From the NCBI GenBank assembly GCA_963971425.1, contig OZ020514.1, positions 26,586,602-26,650,601 on the forward strand: a stretch of 64,000 nucleotides of DNA, in the 5' to 3' direction. The stretch comes from Bryoerythrophyllum caledonicum (taxonomy: Eukaryota; Streptophyta; Bryopsida; Pottiales; Pottiaceae). The position numbers were made by a program, and so were the translations under genes. A model generated the notes under the pieces. The model was not told where the DNA came from, searched no databases, and saw only the letters and a program-made list of their open reading frames with translations. The first letter of the stretch is position 1. Each line of letters starts with the position of its first letter. This document shows positions 11,113 through 21,257 of this stretch, piece by piece.

Positions 11113-14100
11113 TTGCTTCCTAATATTTCTGCTTGTGAGGATATCCCTCGCACATCCTGGTTTTCAAAGCGAGTTATCCTTCATAACACAACATGGAATA
11201 ATGTTGGAATCGGAGTATGTCAGAGTGTTGATTCCAGTTTAATTCCTGAAACTAAAGGCCTGCCAATTGAAGACAATCATGTTGCGATTTTGATTGTTAT
11301 ATCCTTAACCCCTAAAGGACCACGACCACTTTCGCTCTAAAACTAGTCCAAAACTGCCATTGCCAAAAAGAGACATGAAAATCACATTTTAAAGTGAATT
11401 TTGGATTTTCAACCGTAAGATCTTAAAAAAGACTTCTATATAAACATGCCATGAAATTTTGGTTGCAATCCACCGCACGGATTGATAGATTTTAGTATTT
11501 AAAGTCAAAACAATGGTTCATTTCTTCCCCGAGTTGACTAGATCAGCAGACTTTGACTTTACTTTGTATCAACTTTTTGCATTGTACAAGGTCTAAATCT
11601 TCTACCATTGTCTTAAGAATGATGTTATTACCCCACATACCAATTTTTAGAGGTAAAAAAGGGGTGTAGCATATTCAAACAAGTGTGCAAGGAGTGGAGG
11701 TTTGAAAATTGCCATTTCACATTTTATTTTTTTGTGAACTACTTATGTATTTAATTGATAATCCAAACGGTCAATAAGAAGGTTTTTACCACATATTGTT
11801 ATTGAAAAAATAAAAAGTGAAAAATATGAAGATCTCTAGGTTTTATGTAGAAAAGATGAAGTTTTTTTCCCTCGTTGCCCGACAATGTGTAAAAATGTTT
11901 GACTTGGAATAAAATGCCTTGTTACACTAAAGACAATTTTTTTTTTTGAAAATTTCCAAAAAAAGGAAATATTCTTTATATGTGTGAAAAATCTCAATGT
12001 CAAGAGAAACTTTTGTCAAATTTTTTGGAGGTACCCGGTGTCCCCACTTTTGGCTTTAAGTGGTACTAACTTTCAAACCACAAATCCAAAAAATAAAATA
12101 AAAATATGTCCACAAAGCTCTTATCAGAGGCAATCTAGAATAAAAATTTCAGAGTAAAAGGATTTTTTTTCGAATTTTAGGAACCTGCCCAAAATTAGAA
12201 ATCCCCTCGAAGGAGACTCTGGTCCTTTAGGGGTTAAATGAAGATGATATTCATTTGAATTGGATGTTTGCTCTCCCAACATGGCCAATTTGACAAGTCT
12301 TTCTTTGTAATGTGAGTTTTTATGACCAAGAGCAAACAAGCATTAACAATGTCGCTCTAAGGTTTTCCGTCGGGGTCTTAGAAATGGTGTTCGACGATAT
12401 GAGAGCAATCGTCATTGACAAGTGCTGCCATGTCTACCAAAGAAGGAAGTACTCCTTTCTGCACAATCGATCAACCTTGTTGCAAGCATTGTTTGTTGTC
12501 CAAGAAATTGTACTCGACAATTTCCAAGGTGTTCAATTTTTGTACTTTAAACACAAGTTTACAATGACATTGAAGGTGTATACTTTTGGAAACATGTTTT
12601 ACTTGATGTATATAGGAAAATGCACATTGATTCCAATGGCAACCATGTGGTGATGCTCGATGGAATTGATGTATTCCAAGATGCATGGTGTCCAATCATT
12701 GGGGTCAACCGAGCCACATTCTACCGATACAAAAGTGATGCGAAGGATGAAGTACGAGCGATGGCACACGCCAATTCTGGTACTAATAAGCCTTGCGCTC
12801 CTAACCTCCAAGCATTTGCTACATTGCACGACCTACTTGACGATGCTCCTGGTAGTAGTCCTAACAAAACTACTATATTTGGCACTGGGGAGAAGGTTGT
12901 CTCTAAACATCTTCTGTCCGTTTTTCAATGGAGTGCAGTGTTGTTCAAAGTAAATGAGGTGAATGCAAGATTTGGCCTCAAACCAATATCCTTGTCTGGT
13001 CTTAGTCAAATTTGAACAATATTGCACTAAGAAACTAGGTGACAACTTTGCTCGATGCCGTAGTTGCAACCTATTGAAGCAAATGAAGAAGGCGAGAATA
13101 CAAGGGTTCTTCGCATACACAACGTGGGATACCAAATTGAAGTTACATCAGGCCTTCCAACGGAGTCATTGTATTTTATATTATGGAAACCGGAAGAACT
13201 CGGAGGATAAACCAGATGACGTTATGTATCATCCGTGATATGAGTCATGAAATGCATCATCCATGGTAAAATGGATCACAACAAAAAAACATCTCCTCAT
13301 TTTTTCACAAGAATAAAGGAACAAAGTCCTTAAAACTTCTTATGGCTGTGACAAGACTGATTGCACATGGATATGGAGATGTCCGCTTTGCGCATCATAG
13401 TCTTGACATCTTCCCCACCGACTCGAATCACACCGTTGGATCCATTGTTAAGTTACTTTGGGATTTAGAGAGTCCACCGATGTATTCATCTTGTGAATTA
13501 TTTACAAGAGGAAGAGCTTCTCCTCTCTCTGAGGCTATGCTTCCGGATGCTAATGTGTGCCTTGGATCCCCTACGGCTCCACCGATTGAAATTGTTCATG
13601 CGAAACAATTACCACCAATTCTTGTAATGCAACTGGACAATGCTACATGGGACAATAAGAATAGATTTGTGTTTGTTTTCTTCTCCCTCTTTGTGCATAT
13701 GGGTATTTTCCGTGAAGTGTACGTCAACTTCTTGCTTGTTGGTCATACTCACAAAGATATTGATGCAATGTTTGGGAGGTAGAGTACCAAACTTAAGTCA
13801 AATAGCTACGCAACGATCTCACTCTTGATAAAGTCATTCATGGATGCTGAAAAAAAGCTAGTTTTACCACATTTCCATGAAGATGTGCCCGACTTTAAGG
13901 GCTTTCTTGAAGGATATTTGTACATTGGCAATGAGGCCCTTACGAGTCACACAAAGGGCCAACAGTTCAAGTTTTACAAGGATTCCGATGGTTTGCCAAA
14001 GATGTGGTACAAAATTCTTTGTATACGTAGGGATTGGTTGCCAATGGAGAATAGAGGAATTCAACCATGGAAAGAGACGGCGGATGGTAGGCCGATATTG

Positions 14101-14690
14101 CCTGGTCAACCACTTCCCCTCATTTCACAACGTCATGAAAATTATGATGAGGTTGTAAAGGGTACTCTGGGTTTCTAAGTCTTTCGAAGTCTATGGCAAA
14201 CGAGGATCTCTTGAGTGAATACAAGAGGAAGAATGAACATATTACGTACTATTGGATGGGTATTAAGGCTACTCTCGACGTGCCATTGGAAAATTGCCTT
14301 CCAGGCGAGAGGAATTTTGGCCACTTTCTAGATATGCTCCATCTATGGTGGATGAATACAAGATAGATGGTATATTAATGGAGGAGTATGTTGAAGACCC
14401 TCCATTCATTGTACAACAATATCATTGTCCGCCTCCATCGTTTTTATTAGCAGAGATGTGTACAACGGCTATGTATTTGCGGTACGTTCTGTAGATGGGA
14501 ATTTCCGCCTATTTTAGATTGCCTTGGCATCAACTAATCCACATCCGGGTCGTGAACATTCTTGTGAGATTAAAGTGCAATATTACAAACGTGCATCTCA
14601 ACGTCATGTGGATTTGGAAACATACCAAGGATGTTATTCTAATCATGGAAACAATTGGGTCGAAGAATTTGAATCAAAACTAATCTAGAT
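11113..14690 (+). pseudogene. DUF7869-like protein gene, copy 1 (broken, element-borne)
   Basis: Segments in order: 11113-11304 then, across inserted element A, 12238-12298 (the frame rejoins if one TTAA is kept), 12312-12653, 12620-13015, 13020-13240, 13342-13782, 13825-14178 and 14294-14690. The diagnostic part is 13342-13782 with QLDN followed by NKNRFVF and then LLVGHTHKDID, the signature I know from DUF7869-type proteins, which are multicopy and transposon-associated in plants and algae. The second copy at 63300-61080 on the minus strand matches across the whole length. A fragment lies at 29051-28290. Damage: several frameshifts, plus a TAG after the FGR at 13782 that the second copy shares. 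The biochemical role is unknown. The conserved Asp/His motifs would fit a nuclease-like or transposase core, but that is inference. Confidence 0.65.
11305..12237 (+). mobile_element. TTAA-family nonautonomous element A
   Basis: TTAA at 11305-11308 and at 12234-12237 flank perfect 14 bp terminal inverted repeats, CCCCTAAAGGACCA and its complement TGGTCCTTTAGGGG. The internal 925 bp has no coding capacity. Removing the element and one TTAA rejoins an open frame of the DUF7869-like gene from ...ILIVISL to NEDDIHLNW..., which shows both the borders and the target duplication. Element E at 31344-32276 is a close sibling of nearly equal length. Target choice fits piggyBac or Kolobok families. Confidence 0.85.
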
Positions 14691-15568
14691 GTATGCAGAT
14701 TGTATTGTAATTGCTTGGAAACGTAAGTCGCGTGGTACCATGAGCTCTTCTAGGGTCAAAATTCCAAAATCACATATAGACATAATTAAGGCATCTTTAG
14801 CCGAATATCAGATTTCAACAAGATTTGTGGTTTTTAGTGACAGGAGTTATCCTACCAATATGAAATAGGTGGGGGTGCATGTTCTTCTTTGAACTTGTGT
14901 TGTTCTGGATTGGATATCCTATTAAGTATGTACTGAACATGGGGTCTGCGATGGAATTGTAGACTTTGAATGTGCGCATAGCATGTTTATAGAGGAAATT
15001 AGATAAGAATTCATAGTTTCATATAGTGATGTGTTGTGTTGCTTTCAATATCATTCAATGTTGCCGTTATTTTCTTACATTATTGATGAATAAACTGTGG
15101 TACACATTGTGAGTTTGATTAATTGTGCATTTATCTTTGATGCATTGATATTTCATATTATATAAATTATTGAATGTATTTCTACAATATGTGCTAGCTT
15201 ATTAATGATTGGTATTTCAACGACCATGTTATTTGAAGATTGTATAGTCTCCTGAAATTGATAAATTCATTTCTCTTTCAAATGGGAAGACATGCATTCT
15301 AGGTGGCTTGTAAATGAGTGTATACGTGTATTTTAGTCCGATTTTGAAAATTACTATAGATGCTCAAATTTATTGCCGCTTAAATTTTCATGGAGTAATT
15401 TTATTTTTGCTATGATAATTTTTTTTGACGTATTAGGTGGTAATTTCGATCGAGATTAAGTCTCAATCTAATACATAGTCTCAAATTAATGAAATAAAAA
15501 AATAACTTTGATTAGACACCATGATAAATTGAGACTCTGAAATGTCTCATTTTAATAAATATGGCATT
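14691..15568 (+). mobile_element. right (3') end of DUF7869-bearing DNA element, copy 1
   Basis: Noncoding tail homologous to 61080-60083 read on the other strand, including the AATACATAGTCTCAAATTAATG passage. The last 45 bp contain GAGAC/GTCTC half-palindromes and end ATATGGCATT, matching ATATGGCGTT at the end of copy 2 (60083, complement) and ATATGGTGTT at 43735. Directly beyond, a Ty3-like reverse transcriptase frame resumes, so the border is well placed. The left border is not found. If the element is as long as the 15.6 kb relative at 28095-43735, it lies at or before the window start. Confidence 0.65.
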
Positions 15569-15976
15569 TTACTAGGGTGCAACTTGAAACCAAGGAGCCT
15601 TCATCTAGCAAATACTTCCATCAAGTGTAGCCTATGTTCCCTTTGATTATTTAATGTAGCATCTGACAAAGTCCAAGCTTGAGAATACTCGGTCCATAAC
15701 TCCGTAGATTTTGGCTAGCGCATTCTTAAATCCAAATGGTAAGAACTTCCATTGGAGCAATCGGTCCTTTCCATCTTTATCAATGCCTCAGAAAACAATC
15801 TTCTCCTTGTCTTCCTCTCTCTGTCCAAACATGTGGTATCCATAGCGCAAGTCCAACGTACTGAACACTCCAGCGTGAAAAATAACCTCAAAGTTCTCTT
15901 TTGACCTTGGCATGGCATAAAGATCCAACTTGGTGAATTTATTAATCCTCTCGTACTCCCCGCACATCCTCTTCTC
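15569..15976 (-). pseudogene. Ty3-like reverse transcriptase, central part
   Basis: Reading leftward from 15976: EKRMCGEYERINK, LYAMPRSKENF, HAGVFSTLDLRYGYH, QWKFLPFGFKNA, VMDRVF, FVRCYI and GFKLHPSK, i.e. Ty3 RT blocks from before the first catalytic Asp (STLDL) to just after the YxDD block. The YIDD block is damaged (YIK then stop). The upstream RT part continues at 20875-20621 beyond the inserted copia element. The downstream part is cut off by the DUF7869 element end at 15568. It is dead. Confidence 0.8.
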
Positions 15977-16214
15977 TGTTGAAATTTAGAGTTGCTTGTA
16001 GTTATTATGGCATTGTAATATGTTATTGATGTAGATTTAGAGGGGAATGTAAATGGGGGAAAATGAAGAGAGGTGAAAGGAACTTAAGAGGTACATGTAT
16101 GGCGCAAGGTCAAAGAGGTAGGACCAACCCACATCTCAATCCAAGCATTGTCTGTACTACCTTGTATGTCTTTCACTTGCTTGTGCTAACATCTCTATTG
16201 TTTTTTTAACATCA
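15977..16214 (+). repeat. copia left LTR (shortened)
   Basis: Starts TGTTG and aligns with the right LTR (20240-20620), sharing GTAGATTTAGAGGGGAA and GGTACATGTATGGCGCAAG. It lacks about 150 bp present in the right LTR (about 20395-20540). A TATATAAGG box-like word follows at about 16235. Confidence 0.7.
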
Positions 16215-16343
16215 ATAGGTTATAAACCTATTACCTATATAAGGCTCATGAGAGTAGCAACAATAAATTTTTGTTTCTAAGTTGTTTGCAGGAGGTCTTG
16301 AGTGAGTTTGAGTGTTTGAGTGCATATGGACCGATTTTGAGCT

Positions 16344-16540
16344 CTGAAGGTATACAAAGACGGCTTTTGGAGCTTTGAAAGTGTAGAAGGAAGGCTTTGG
16401 AGCTTCGGCATTGTACAAGGAAGGCTTTGAAGCTTCGATGGTGCACACGAGAGGCTTTGGAGCTTTGGTGGTGCACAACGGCTCATTTGAAGCTTAGTAG
16501 ATGCAAAAGAGCTCATTTAGAGCATCGGAGGCGATTTGGG
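16344..16540 (+). repeat. 30 bp tandem repeats in copia leader
   Basis: About six degenerate 30 bp units with the core GGCTTTGGAGCTT followed by a TGGTGCAC-like word, between the left LTR and gag. All three reading frames of the opposite strand remain open through it, purely because 30 is a multiple of three. Confidence 0.75.
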
Positions 16541-16916
16541 AAGGCACAAGGAGTTGCAAAGCGGTGCTTGTGCACATTCAAGCTTTTCAACCTTATAACT
16601 GTTCATTCATAGTGGATATGCTTGTTTGCTCTCTAAAGGTGTCGTTTTGAGTAGTTGAGGTGTTTAGTTGTACATTGGAGTCTACGTGAAGCTCATTGAG
16701 ATCATTGTAGTCCATATTTACGTTTATGCGCAAAGAACGGGCTCATTTGGCTGAATGAGGTGCAAGGATGTACATTTCACTATAAATGAATTCAAAAGGA
16801 GTATATGAGTTGAATCTGTGCACATTAGAGCTTAAAAGGGCTCAGTTAAGTGATTGAGGTGCATTAGTGAACATAAGAAGCATAAAAGGGTTGATCTTGG
16901 CCATTTGAGTGTCAAC

Positions 16917-17710
16917 ATGCCCACATTTGTGAATGAGAATGTTAGGATCATCGACACGTTCAAGCTGGATTACTTCAACCTTTGGAGAATCAAGATGGAA
17001 ATGGGGTTGGAGTCCAAAGACCTTTGGGAGATTGTTGAGGACGCCAAGGAATCTCCATCCTTTGACGATGATCCAAAGGTGATAAAAGACTACAATCAGC
17101 GAGTAATGAAGACCATGTCCGTCATTGGGCTCAATTTGGTGGACAACCAACTTGCCTACATCAAGAGTAGCAAAGGACCAACAGAAGCATGGAAGACTTT
17201 GTGCAACATCTACAAAATCAAAAGCTTGTGCAACATCCTCTTTATTCATTGCAAGTTCTTCATAATTCATATGCAAGAAGGTGATGACTTGTTGACCCAC
17301 ATCAACCAAGTGAAGGCACTTGTGAATAAACTCACTTGCTTCAAGGTCGGCGTGAGAGATGAAGATGTGGTGATGATATTGCTCGAGAGCTTGCCGCCGT
17401 CATTTGAGAACTTGATCATCGCCTTGGAGACGTTGCATTTGCAGGACCTCACCATGGAATTGTGGTTGCAAGGATGATGCACGAAATATCCAAGCTCAAA
17501 AAGAAAGACGCGCATGGCGATGATGCGGCCTTGGTCTCCAAGAAAAACAACGGTGGCAATTCATCCTCACGTGGCGATCCCATGGTATGTTACAATTGTA
17601 GTAAACCGGGCTATCTTGCACAAAATTGCTTCAAGCCGAGAAAAGGGGAGCGCAACAACGGAAACAAACAAATGGGAAGGAGATTGCCAACCATGGCAAG
17701 GAGGATGACG
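16917..17710 (+). pseudogene. copia gag (UBN2-type capsid and zinc knuckle)
   Basis: The frame from ATG at 16917 reads a copia capsid (FKLDYFNLWRIKME, DPKVIKDYNQ, AWKTLCNIYK, LLESLPPSFENLI). After about 17470 the reading shifts to another frame with ISKLKKKD and the zinc knuckle CYNCSKPGYLAQNC at about 17590-17630. The knuckle His is replaced by Tyr (CAT to TAT type change). This gag would package the element RNA. The frameshift and lost zinc ligand make it non-functional. Confidence 0.8.
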
Positions 17711-18830
17711 ACTACGCATTTGCAACTCAAGATGGACCTCATTCCAAGTCCATATATATGTGGATTTTGGATTTGGGCGCCACAAAACACATGACACCAC
17801 ATCAGACGACATTTCATTCGTATGAAGTAATTCCATCACGCAATGTGCATTTGAGTGATGATAGTGATGTGGATGCCATCAAAGTCGGTGCCATTGTTGT
17901 CGAAGTGCTCGGGAGGGGGCGTTCGAAGAGGATGACATTCAACGATGTCCTCCATGTGCCCAAGTTGCAAGCAAACTTGCTCTCGGTGAGCAATCTTGTG
18001 GTAAGTATTTTGAAGGTGCAATTCAATGTGGATGGGTGCTCAATGAGGTCACCAAATGGAGATGTACTTGCAATAGCACCTCGTGAAGACATCTTGTACC
18101 AAGTGGCCTTCACCACGGTGTATAAGGCGGATGCGACCAATCTGGTACAATCATCAAGTAAAAATGGCGCCATGGAGCTTTGGCATTGTTGACTTGGTCA
18201 TTTGAATACGAAAAGTGTGCATTTTCTCCAAAGCATGGTAAGTGGCATGATCCTTGGCAAGGAAAAGTCAACTTTGCCATTTGTGAAGGGTGTATGCAAG
18301 GCAAACAACACATGACATCATTTCCAAAGGATGGCAGGACTCGTGCCACAAAGCCTTTAGAGATTGTACATTCGGATGTGTGCAGCCCTATAAGGACCAC
18401 GTCCATTGGCAGTGCAAGGTACTTTGTAACCTTCATTGATGACTTTTTAAGGAAGGAGTGGTTGTACACGTTGAAGACGAAGAGGGAGTGCCTTGAGAAG
18501 TTCAAGGAATTCAAGGCGCTTGAGGAGAAGCAATTGGAGTACGAGATCAAGGTGTTTTGGTCGGACAATGATGGACAGTTCAACTCAAAGGCATTTCGAG
18601 GCTTTCTGAAGCATCACGACATCAAGAGACAACCATCAACACCGTACACGCCCAAACAAAATGGAGTGGCTGAGCAAGCAAACTGCACCACTGTGGATAT
18701 GGCAAGGAGTATGATCCATGCTCAACGACTCAAGCTTACTTTTTGGGCGAGAGCGGTGACCAATGCGGTGTACATCGGCAATCGGTATCTAACAAGGACA
18801 CTTGTTACCATCACAACACAAGAGCGGCCG
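17711..18830 (+). pseudogene. copia protease and integrase
   Basis: Protease block WILDLGATKHMTP near 17760 has DLG in place of the DSG active site. It is followed by NDVLHVPKLQANLLSV. The GAG-pre-integrase block LWHC-stop-LGHLNTKSV near 18180 and the zinc-binding CEGCMQGKQ precede the integrase core. The catalytic Asps are in VHSDVCSP (about 18370) and WSDNDGQFNS (about 18560), and the Glu is in TPKQNGVAEQ (about 18660). Frames switch at about 18180 and 18740. Enzymatic roles are polyprotein cleavage and insertion of the cDNA. The copy is dead because of the protease change, the stop and the frameshifts. Confidence 0.85.
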
Positions 18831-19520
18831 CAAGCCATGCATTGCTCACATGCGTGTGTGAATGCATTGCATATGTGGTGGTGCGGGATGCAAAGAGGAG
18901 TAAACTCGATGTAAAAGGAACAAAGTGTTTGTTTCTTGGATATTGCAAGGGAACCCAGGCATATCACCTCATGTGTATTGAGACGAAGAAGATTAATAGG
19001 AGCCGTGATGTAATATTTGTTGAAAATAGCTCAAGTGTTGGTTATGGTTTGGAGATGAGCCCAAGTAGGAGTAGTGAGAGGCCTTCATTGGTTTTGGTGG
19101 ACAAATCTTCCAAATTAGGTACTACAGGTTATAGGGATCTTAAGAAAAAGAAGAAGGTGAAACCATGGATTTTTCATCAAAGAGGGCTTTACAAGAAGTG
19201 AAGCAGGTCACTCATTATACATCAAGCGAATCAGTGAGTACTTGTTGATGGTGCTCATCTATGTAAATGACTTGATCATCTTGGCTAGCCTTCTAGCCAA
19301 ATTGACGTGGCTCAAACGCAAGCTCAACTCAGAATTTGGCATGATCGATCTTGATAAGTTGAAGTATTTTCTTGATGAAGAATTTGTGAGGGACCGCAAG
19401 GCACGCACCATCACCACAAGCCAAAAGAAGTACACCGAGGAGGTGCTCAAGCACTTAAACTTGGAATATGCAAGTCCATCGATACACCACTTGATACAAA
19501 TGTCAAGTTATTGAAGATTT
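18830..19520 (+). pseudogene. copia reverse transcriptase (large internal deletion)
   Basis: The integrase C-terminal part (KCLFLGYCKGTQAYHL) near 18930 jumps, after about 250 bp of serine/lysine-rich sequence, to VLIYVNDLIILA at about 19250. The RT fingers and first palm blocks are missing. The conserved YVDD is YVND, so a catalytic Asp is lost. The thumb-side part KRKLNSEFGMIDLDKLKYFL follows. Confidence 0.8.
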
Positions 19521-19552
19521 AGGAGGAAGAGTTTCAAGCCATTTAGGGTGAG

Positions 19553-20246
19553 ATGGAAGGCGTGTCATACAAGAGTAGAGTTGGATCATTGATATATGCC
19601 ATGGTGGCCACATGGGCTGACCTTGCTTTTGCGGTGAGCATGGTGAGCCAATTCATCTCTTGGGTTGGTCCATCTCATTGTAGTGCGGTGAAGCACATTA
19701 TGCAGTTCTTCCAAGGTACCAAGGACCACAAATTGTGGTTTGACAATAAGGACATTGCTTTTAGGTGCTATTGCTATGGAGATTGAGCTAAAGATGCAAA
19801 TGAGCATCATTCAACAACGGGTTATGTGTCTTTTGTTGGAGATGGTGCCATTTCTTAGATTTGCAAGAGGCAACCCACCATTACATTGACGACGACAAAA
19901 GTGGAGTACATGGCAACTAGCCAAAGTATGAAGGAGGCCATTTGGCTTTCCAAGCTCTAGGTGGATGTGGAGTTTGTTCAAGAAGGAGCAACAACCATCA
20001 TGTGCGGCAACTAAGGGTGCAGAGCCCTTGCAAAGAACTCTATACATCACTTACACACAAAGCACATATGCAAGATCACTTCATTTACGAGAAGCTGGAG
20101 TGTGCCGAAATTACCTTGAAGTATTGCCCAACAGAAGTCATGGTGGCGGATGTGTTGACGAAGACACTTGCAAGAGAGCGACATCATAATTTAGCTATGG
20201 CGATGGGATTGCGAGATGGCAACTATCGCAAAGTGGGAGTGTTGTA
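19553..20246 (+). pseudogene. copia RNase H and C-terminus
   Basis: Reads YKSRVGSLIYAMVATWADLAFAVSMVSQ-type sequence (in short pieces), then KHIMQFFQGTKDHKLWF, HHSTTGYVSFVGDGAIS, VEYMATSQSMKEAIWL and, in shifted frames, the C-terminal tail to the polypurine tract. Several stops (for example after FRCYCYGD) interrupt it. Confidence 0.75.
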
Positions 20247-20620
20247 GTTAAGAGTTGCTCGTAGTTATTACGACATTCTAAATAGTTATTGAGGTAGATT
20301 TAGAGGGGAAAGTAAGTAGAGAAAAAAAGAGGAGAGGTGAAAGGAACTTGAAAGGTACATGTATGGCGCAAGGCCAAAGAGGTTGGACCAACTGACATGT
20401 TTTGCATTGGATAAGCAAGGACATGTGGATGGCCATGAGCTGCCATAGAGGGACTTGCAAGTTGCTTGAGAAGCCATTTACAAGATGCATGAGACTCCAC
20501 GATGTAGTATGAGTAAAGGCCTTTGAACAAATGCAATACCTCACTTCAAGCATTGTTTGTTTTCCTAGTGTGTCTTTCACTTGCTTGTACAACTACCTCG
20601 ATATCTCTTTTACTATCAAA
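20240..20620 (+). repeat. copia right LTR
   Basis: Starts TGTTGTAG after the polypurine tract and aligns with the left LTR at both its ends. It holds about 150 bp more than the left copy. Its end is placed near 20618-20620 by the resumption of the Ty3-like RT frame. Confidence 0.7.
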
Positions 20621-20880
20621 TTTTTGGTTCAATTACAGTAGACATTACTTTTTAAATGGCATAACCATCGTCAATGCATGTTTACAATTCAGTGGAGCCA
20701 ACTCCACTAGCCGTGGAGCAACTAACTTTTTTGTAGGGGCGCATATCATCCTCCGTTCAACATTGCTATACTTGTAGGGCTTTTGGTGTATCATTGTTTT
20801 GTTTGTCAAGTTGGTACGTACTTTTTGCCACTTCAACACTCCATGATCTTTTAGACTAAAGACAAGATAATCCATGTACT
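20621..20880 (-). pseudogene. Ty3-like reverse transcriptase, N-terminal part
   Basis: Reading leftward: QKPYKYSNVERRM, TKKLVAPRLVELAP, ALTMVMPFKK, then after a one-base shift SNVYCN and T-K. These are the blocks that precede RMCGxYR in Ty3-like RTs, and RMCGEYER is found across the copia insertion at 15976. This joins the two RT pieces into one element. Confidence 0.7.
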
Positions 20881-21257
20881 CCTTCAGGAACTCATAACAC
20901 CAAATTCGTTATAATGGAAAATTCCATGATTTTGGGAAAATACAATTTAGGTCAAGTCGACCTAAATTGTACCCACGGATTGAGTACTTCACTGAAATTC
21001 AACAAAACATCCAATCGTCTAAATGTTCAAATGGCCATGACTTATTCAAATTTTGTTCATATTGGGCATATGAGGTGTTTTTTACATCTACTCTTTTGTA
21101 GATGTTGCAAGCGGGGATCAAGGTCAAATGCTACATCTATGTAGATGTTTACTTCCAATCCCGCAAAATAACTCCAACAACTCAATACCATGCTCTCGTT
21201 CTTTCAAAAATGGTGGAAGCATCCGAAGGTGGTCCTCAATCTTGGTCCCCTCCATCA
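20881..21257. other. noncoding, with one 13 bp stem palindrome
   Basis: No gene recognised. At 20941-20971 TACAATTTAGGTC and its exact complement are separated by 5 bp (AAGTC). This is a GGTC variant of the GCTC palindromes in 30.1-43.1 kb. Confidence 0.7.

Larger units (their letters stand above)
15977..20620 (+). mobile_element. Ty1/copia retrotransposon (degenerate, with both LTRs)
   Basis: LTR-like ends at 15977-16214 and 20240-20620 flank gag, protease, integrase, reverse transcriptase and RNase H remnants in copia order. It is inserted into the RT frame of a minus-strand Ty3-like element: that frame reads KSNVYCN-T at the right flank and EKRMCGEY at the left flank. Target duplication is plausibly TTCTC at 15972-15976 against TTTTT at 20621-20625, two C-to-T changes. 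A polypurine tract AAAGTGGGAG precedes the right LTR at 20230-20239. Domains carry stops, frameshifts and altered catalytic residues, so the copy is dead. Confidence 0.85.

Noticed and set aside
11305..12237. PIF/Harbinger MITE with a 3 bp TTA/TAA target
   Set aside because: All nine visible ends of five family members keep the full TTAA, and the empty-site frame in the DUF7869-like gene needs exactly one TTAA.
16212..16516. Three overlapping minus-strand proteins with repeated KAPKP-like units
   Set aside because: They are frame shadows of the 30 bp tandem repeat in the copia leader.
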